Shown here piece by piece: positions 43,716 through 47,457 of a stretch of DNA of 47,457 nucleotides. The stretch spans positions 1-47,457 of the forward strand of contig NZ_LKTM01000320.1 in NCBI RefSeq assembly GCF_001417955.2, in the 5' to 3' direction. Source of the stretch: Mycobacterium gordonae (GTDB lineage: Bacteria > Actinomycetota > Actinomycetes > Mycobacteriales > Mycobacteriaceae). The position numbers and the translations under genes are program-made. The notes below the pieces were generated by a model, which searched no databases, was not told the origin of the DNA, and was given only the letters and a program-made list of their open reading frames with translations. Within the stretch, counting starts at the first letter, position 1. Each line of letters starts with the position of its first letter.

Positions 43716-44560
43716 GTCGCCGCGACCGTCCCCGTCGCCAGCAGGATCAGTACCGCGCTGCCGACGATGACGCGGTACCCGACGAACCAGAACATGTTGT
43801 GCCGGACCAGGAAACGCAGGAACCACGTCACCGCCGCCAAGCCGATGACGAACGCGATCAGGATGGATACCAGCAGTTGCGGGCCGGTGGCGCTCATCCC
43901 TTCGGTGACCGGCTTGAACGCGTCCGGCAGGGAGAAAAACCCCGAGGCGAACACCGCCGGGATGGCCAGCAGGAAACCGAAGCGAGCGGCCAGTTCGCGT
44001 TCCAGTCCGAGAAACAGTCCCGCGCTGATCGTCGAACCCGAACGCGACACCCCCGGCACCAGTGCCAGGCACTGGGCGCTGCCGACGACGACGGCGTCGC
44101 GCCAGTTCAGCTGCTCGATGTCGCGGTTGCGGCGCCCGACGTACTCGGCGAGCGCGATCACCGCCGAGAACACCACCATCGCGGTGGCGACCACCCACAG
44201 GTTGCGCACCTCGGAACGGATGACCTCCTTGAAGAGCAGCCCGAGCACACAGATTGGAATGGTGCCGATGATGACGTACCAGCCGAGCCGGTAGTCGGCG
44301 TCGCGGTGCGACTTGACGAACAGGCCGTTGAACCAGGCGCGCAGAATGCGCACGATGTCGCGGGCGAAGTAGACCAGGACCGCGGCCTCGGTGCCGAGCT
44401 GGCTCACCGCGGTGAACGACGCGCCGGCGTCGGCGCTGAAGAAGACCCGCGACACGATGTTCAGGTGCCCGGAGGAGGAGACCGGCAGAAACTCGGTCAG
44501 ACCCTGCACCACGGACAAGACGACGACTTGCCCCCAGGACATCGGTGCTACCGCAGACAC
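43712..44560 (-). CDS. uppP: Undecaprenyl-diphosphatase UppP
   Basis: A 282-residue integral membrane phosphatase of the BacA type that regenerates the undecaprenyl (or decaprenyl) phosphate carrier for peptidoglycan and arabinogalactan synthesis; overproduction gives bacitracin resistance in relatives. Signature motifs are QGLTEFLPVSSSGH (19-32) with the catalytic Glu/Ser/His and PGVSRSGSTISAGLFLG near 165-180. About eight hydrophobic segments are visible. GTG 44560 lies 7 bases after a TACGGT -10 box. It corresponds to Rv2136c. Confidence 0.95.
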   Translation of the reverse strand: MSAVAPMSWGQVVVLSVVQGLTEFLPVSSSGHLNIVSRVFFSADAGASFTAVSQLGTEAAVLVYFARDIVRILRAWFNGLFVKSHRDADYRLGWYVIIGTIPICVLGLLFKEVIRSEVRNLWVVATAMVVFSAVIALAEYVGRRNRDIEQLNWRDAVVVGSAQCLALVPGVSRSGSTISAGLFLGLERELAARFGFLLAIPAVFASGFFSLPDAFKPVTEGMSATGPQLLVSILIAFVIGLAAVTWFLRFLVRHNMFWFVGYRVIVGSAVLILLATGTVAAT

Positions 44561-44567
44561 GACGACG

Positions 44568-44573
44568 ACCGTA
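44568..44573 (-). promoter_or_regulatory. -10 box TACGGT, leaderless promoter of uppP
   Basis: TACGGT on the minus strand is followed by 7 bases and GTG 44560. No Shine-Dalgarno is seen. Confidence 0.4.
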
Positions 44574-44602
44574 CCCGTTCGGGCTGCCGGGCTGCGCGTG
44601 CG

Positions 44603-44905
44603 CTAGCGCGAGACGGGCACCGCGCGGGCCACCGCGTCGCGCACCGCAGCGGCTAGGCTGCGCTCATCGGTGAGGTCGATGTCGCGAACGCCGCGAACAG
44701 CGCGTGCGACGACGTCTTCGGCCTGGGGAACCGGCGCCACCAGGCGCGGCCGGTAAATTTCTACGACGAGTGACCGGTGTTCGATGTGAAAGGAAAAAGT
44801 GCGCCCATCTCCGACGTGTCCATAACCGCTGGCGAAAATGCCGGGAGTCATGTCCTCGACAGCAAACTCCTGGTCTGCGGTAGGCCGGTCATCGGTGACG
44901 GTCAT
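44603..44905 (-). CDS. Small conserved hypothetical protein (Rv2137c-like)
   Basis: A 100-residue soluble protein (Mtb Rv2137c is 137). It contains FAVEDMTPGIFASGYGHVGDGRTFSFHIEHRSLVVEIYRPR in pieces, a mixed beta-strand domain, then a helical C-terminal half rich in Arg, Asp and Val. The family is not characterised. ATG 44905 (MTVTDDRP) is chosen because a TATTCT -10 box lies 6 bases upstream; the frame continues to a GTG at 44929. It ends 42 bases before uppP begins. Confidence 0.75.
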   Translation of the reverse strand: MTVTDDRPTADQEFAVEDMTPGIFASGYGHVGDGRTFSFHIEHRSLVVEIYRPRLVAPVPQAEDVVARAVRGVRDIDLTDERSLAAAVRDAVARAVPVSR

Positions 44906-44911
44906 GCGGTG

Positions 44912-44917
44912 AGAATA
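44912..44917 (-). promoter_or_regulatory. -10 box TATTCT, leaderless promoter of the Rv2137c-like gene
   Basis: TATTCT on the minus strand is followed by 6 bases and ATG 44905. It overlaps a GGAGG that lies too far (about 13 bases) from the ATG to serve as a normal Shine-Dalgarno. Confidence 0.45.
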
Positions 44918-45015
44918 CCTCCGCTGCACCGGTTTACACGGCGAACATGGCGAAATTGAGCGCGATAACGTTCCTTAGAGTTTGATATGCGTCTGCAAGA
45001 TACGGGAGAAAAGAG

Positions 45016-46050
45016 TTGCTGACAGCACGCCTGACTGCGCTTCACAAGCGCCTTGTCGTAGTTGTGAGTTTGCTCGCCCTGGCAGCGCCCGTCTCGGGGT
45101 GTTCATCGAACCCGCTCGAGTCCGCACCGCCCACAATCGAACCCGCCCAGCCGGCGGTCTCGCCTCCCGCCCAGAACCCCGCGGGCATGGTGCGGCCGCT
45201 GGGGGGTCGCCCGCAGGGCGCATTGTTCGACGCCGGCTCCCGGCAACTGGTGGTCCTGTCCCCTGCCGTCGACGCGGCGGGACCGGCCAGCATCACCGTG
45301 CTGGGTGCGCAGGGCGCGGCGCGGGTGATCACCTTGCCGGGGCCTGCCACCGCGGTGACCGGCGACGGGCAGGGCACGGTCTACGTGGCGGGGCGCGGCG
45401 GCTACGTCACGGTCAACCTGGCCACCGGCCAGTGCGCCGGGACGACGGTCTCCGGCGGTCAGGACTTCACCGCCATCGCGCGCCGCGCCGACGGCAGGCT
45501 GGTTTTGGGCAGCGCGGACGGGGCGGTGTACTCGCTGGCCCCCGACGGGACGGTGGCCAACCGCAACAAGATCTTTGCGCGCGTCGATGCCCTTGCGGCT
45601 CAAGGGAACACAACAGTGGTGCTGGATCGCGGGCAGACCTCGGTGACCACTATCGGCGCCGACGGCCGCGCCGCGCAGTCGTTGCGGGCCGGCGAAGGCG
45701 CCACCACCCTGGCCGCCGACCGTCAGGGCCGGGTTCTGGTCGCCGACACCCGTGGGGGCCAACTGCTGGTGTACGGGGTCGACCCTCTGATCCTGCGCCA
45801 GGCCTTCCCGGTACGGCAGGCGCCCTACGGCCTGGCGGGGTCCCGCGAACTGGCCTGGGTGTCCCAAACGGCAACCAACACCGTCATTGGTTACGATCTG
45901 AGCACCGGAATACCCGTGGAAAAGGTGCGTTACCCAACCGTGCAGCAACCGAACTCCCTGGCCTTCGACGAGGCGTCGGACACCTTGTACGTGGTGTCGG
46001 GGTCGGGTGCGGGGGTGCAGACCATCGAGCATGCGGGAGGCAGGCCGTGA
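45016..46050 (+). CDS. lppL: Lipoprotein LppL, beta-propeller type
   Basis: A 344-residue lipoprotein orthologous to Mtb LppL (Rv2138). Signal sequence with basic start (KR), hydrophobic core VVVVSLLALAAPVSGC and lipobox VSGC (Cys29 lipidated). After a Pro/Ala linker to about 55 the rest is made of repeated strands of NHL/YncE-like beta-propeller blades (GQGTVYVAGRGGYVTVNL, GRVLVADTRGGQLLVYGVD, DTLYVVSGSGAGVQTIE). Ligand unknown. The start is TTG 45016 with AGAAAAGAG upstream, a weak Shine-Dalgarno. The TGA overlaps the next GTG. Confidence 0.9.
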   Translation: MLTARLTALHKRLVVVVSLLALAAPVSGCSSNPLESAPPTIEPAQPAVSPPAQNPAGMVRPLGGRPQGALFDAGSRQLVVLSPAVDAAGPASITVLGAQGAARVITLPGPATAVTGDGQGTVYVAGRGGYVTVNLATGQCAGTTVSGGQDFTAIARRADGRLVLGSADGAVYSLAPDGTVANRNKIFARVDALAAQGNTTVVLDRGQTSVTTIGADGRAAQSLRAGEGATTLAADRQGRVLVADTRGGQLLVYGVDPLILRQAFPVRQAPYGLAGSRELAWVSQTATNTVIGYDLSTGIPVEKVRYPTVQQPNSLAFDEASDTLYVVSGSGAGVQTIEHAGGRP

Positions 46051-46310
46051 ACCCGGGGCCCGCGCCACGGTGGAGCCGGCTACCGGCGGGCTGGGAAGCC
46101 GACATGTCCGACGAGTACGAGTGGGTGCCGTTGCGGCTACCGCCGGACGTCACCCGGCTCAGCGCGTCCACCCGGCTGTCCATCGAGGCCGAGTACCGCG
46201 GCTGGGAGTTGACCAGGGTCCGGCTCTATACCGATGGAAGCAGGCGAGTATTGCTGCGCCGCAAGAAGACTCGTATGGAGAACCGGTTGTCTGAGCAGCC
46301 GGGATCGTGA
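46047..46310 (+). CDS. DUF5703 family small protein
   Basis: An 87-residue soluble protein between lppL and pyrD. It contains YEWVPLRLPPDVTRLSASTRLSIEAEYRGWELTRVRLYTDGSRRVLLRRKK (in pieces), a compact beta-rich domain found in actinobacteria as DUF5703. Function unknown. GTG 46047 overlaps the lppL stop and has GGGAGG at 46035-46040 as Shine-Dalgarno; its own stop overlaps the pyrD start, so lppL-DUF5703-pyrD are translationally coupled. Confidence 0.85.
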   Translation: MNPGPAPRWSRLPAGWEADMSDEYEWVPLRLPPDVTRLSASTRLSIEAEYRGWELTRVRLYTDGSRRVLLRRKKTRMENRLSEQPGS

Positions 46311-47401
46311 CGTCGCCCTACGGGCTGCTGCGCAGCCTGCTGTTCGCGGTGCCGGCTGAGCGCGCCCACACCCTGGTCTTCGCGGGGTTGCGCGGCGCCA
46401 CGGCGGCGGGGCCGGTGCGCCGACGGATGGGCCGGTGGCTGGGACCGACCGACCCGGCGCTGGCCAGCACGGTGTTCGGCGTCCACTTCCCCGGACCACT
46501 GGGGCTGGCCGCCGGCTTCGACAAAGACGGAACCGGCTTGTCCGTTTGGGGCGCAATGGGTTTCGGGTACGCCGAGATCGGCACCGTGACCGCCTACGCG
46601 CAACCGGGAAATCCGGCGCCGCGCTTGTTCCGGCTGCCCGAGGACCGGGCGTTGCTGAACCGGATGGGCTTCAACAATCACGGCGCGGGCGCCCTGGCGG
46701 CACGGCTCGCACAACACGTCCCCGACATCCCCCTGGGCGTCAACATCGGCAAGACCAAGAAGACCCCACCGGAGGACGCGGTCAACGATTATCGTTGGAG
46801 CGCAAGGCTATTGGCGCCGCTGGCGTCGTACTTGGTGGTGAACGTCAGTTCGCCGAACACTCCCGGACTGCGCGACCTGCAGGCAGTCGAGTCGCTGCGG
46901 CCGATCCTGTCCGGCGTCCTGGCCGAAGCGTCCGGCACACCGGTGCTGGTCAAGATCGCCCCGGATCTAACCGACTCGGACGTCGACGAGATCGCCGACC
47001 TGGCCGTCGAACTGGGCCTGGCGGGCATCGTGGCGACCAATACCACCGTCTCGCGCGACGGCCTGCGGACTCCCGGCGTCGACGCGCTGGGCGCCGGCGG
47101 AATCTCCGGACCACCGGTGGCCCGTCGCGCCGTGCAGATTCTGCGCCGGCTTCACGACCGGGTCGGCGATCGCCTGGTGTTGATCAGCGTGGGCGGCATC
47201 GAGACCGCAGACGACGCCTGGGAGCGCATCACCGCGGGCGCCTCGCTGCTGCAGGGCTACACCGGCTTCATTTACGGCGGAGGCCTGTGGGCCAAGGAGA
47301 TTCACGACGGAATCGCCCGCCGGTTGCACGAAGGCGGGTTCGCGTCGCTCGGCGAGGCCGTCGGGTCCGCGGTGGGCAACCGGGAGACGCCCCCGGGCTG
47401 A
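46307..47401 (+). CDS. pyrD: Dihydroorotate dehydrogenase (quinone), class 2, PyrD
   Basis: A 364-residue FMN enzyme that oxidises dihydroorotate to orotate, step 4 of pyrimidine synthesis, passing electrons to menaquinone. The N-terminal amphipathic region (about 1-35) is the class 2 membrane-associated domain. FMN and substrate segments are FGVHFPGPLGLAAGFDKDG (44-62), NRMGFNNHGAGAL, and catalytic Ser in VNVSSPNTPGLRDLQ, with GGI near 300 and GYTGFIYGGG binding phosphate. It corresponds to Rv2139. The GTG start overlaps the DUF5703 stop (GTGA). Confidence 0.97.
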   Translation: MTSPYGLLRSLLFAVPAERAHTLVFAGLRGATAAGPVRRRMGRWLGPTDPALASTVFGVHFPGPLGLAAGFDKDGTGLSVWGAMGFGYAEIGTVTAYAQPGNPAPRLFRLPEDRALLNRMGFNNHGAGALAARLAQHVPDIPLGVNIGKTKKTPPEDAVNDYRWSARLLAPLASYLVVNVSSPNTPGLRDLQAVESLRPILSGVLAEASGTPVLVKIAPDLTDSDVDEIADLAVELGLAGIVATNTTVSRDGLRTPGVDALGAGGISGPPVARRAVQILRRLHDRVGDRLVLISVGGIETADDAWERITAGASLLQGYTGFIYGGGLWAKEIHDGIARRLHEGGFASLGEAVGSAVGNRETPPG

Positions 47402-47457
47402 CTAACCGGCGGGGGCGCCCCCACCGCCGCCGGCCGGACCCGCGGCTCCGGCGGCAG
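47402..47457 (-). CDS. C-terminal end of a Gly/Ala-rich protein (partial)
   Basis: On the minus strand one frame reads AAGAAGPAGGGGGAPAG and stops with TAG at 47402-47404, directly against the pyrD stop. The composition fits a PE_PGRS-like or other Gly-rich surface protein, but 17 codons cannot settle this. In Mtb the next gene (Rv2140c) is also on the minus strand but is not Gly-rich, so this may be an insertion. Confidence 0.4.
   Translation of the reverse strand, partial: AAGAAGPAGGGGGAPAG

Noticed and set aside
44982..46050. Upstream extension of the DUF5703 frame through lppL
   Set aside because: It overlaps the whole of lppL in another frame with Arg/Gly-rich nonsense; GTG 46047 has its own Shine-Dalgarno.

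Overview
The window is high-GC actinobacterial DNA from a Mycobacterium. Gene content and order follow the Mycobacterium tuberculosis (Mtb) block from about Rv2082 to Rv2139. PPE proteins, mycothiol synthesis (mshC), Lpp lipoproteins and a complete Pup-proteasome locus all point to this genus. Two long PPE proteins (one PPE2-like, one MPTR) suggest a slow-growing non-tuberculous species, but I cannot name it from sequence alone. Rv numbers below are orthology inferences from recalled family sequences, not search results.

Layout. 1-3048: a partial gene end, then two overlapping genes of unknown function (small membrane protein plus Rv2082-like proline-rich protein) in DNA of unusually low GC. 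3120-12091: pepE, a 5'-3' exonuclease, a DUF4333 membrane protein, then helY-tatC-tatA and pafC-pafB. 12109-20177: the pupylation/proteasome core (pafA, prcA, prcB, pup, dop). A SpoIIE-type phosphatase and a PPE2-like gene sit between pafA and prcA, where Mtb carries a different set (Rv2098c-Rv2108). 20272-25878: two conserved unknowns, a PPE-MPTR gene and the proteasomal ATPase mpa. 26037-30811: a candidate small ORF, lppK, a DUF503 gene, trmI, a RecB-like nuclease, and a DUF4126/flavin disulfide reductase pair. 30922-35827: metH-hisE-hisG in one direction. 36261-42878: PAC2 protein, FAD monooxygenase/SDR pair, mshC, cysQ, an SCO1664-family kinase-like protein and a DUF3090 protein. 43011-47401: histidine phosphatase, uppP, a small unknown, lppL, a DUF5703 protein and pyrD. 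The last 56 bases hold the Gly/Ala-rich end of a minus-strand gene.

Functional links. PafA ligates Pup to proteins after Dop has deamidated its C-terminal Gln. Mpa unfolds the tagged proteins into the PrcBA 20S core. PafBC is the WYL-domain activator of the mycobacterial DNA-damage response. metH, mshC and cysQ belong to sulfur and one-carbon metabolism.

Regulation. The most interesting non-coding element is the metH leader. It folds like an S-adenosylhomocysteine (SAH) riboswitch whose pseudoknot strand overlaps a hairpin hiding the metH Shine-Dalgarno; an operator-like inverted repeat lies just upstream. A second pattern is the number of genes starting 6-8 bases after a TANNNT -10 box, the signature of leaderless mRNAs. 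Other leads are a possible frameshift at the start of the phosphatase gene, a 34-codon ORF ahead of lppK, an IdeR-like site before the PPE2-like gene, and two conspicuous palindromes between genes.
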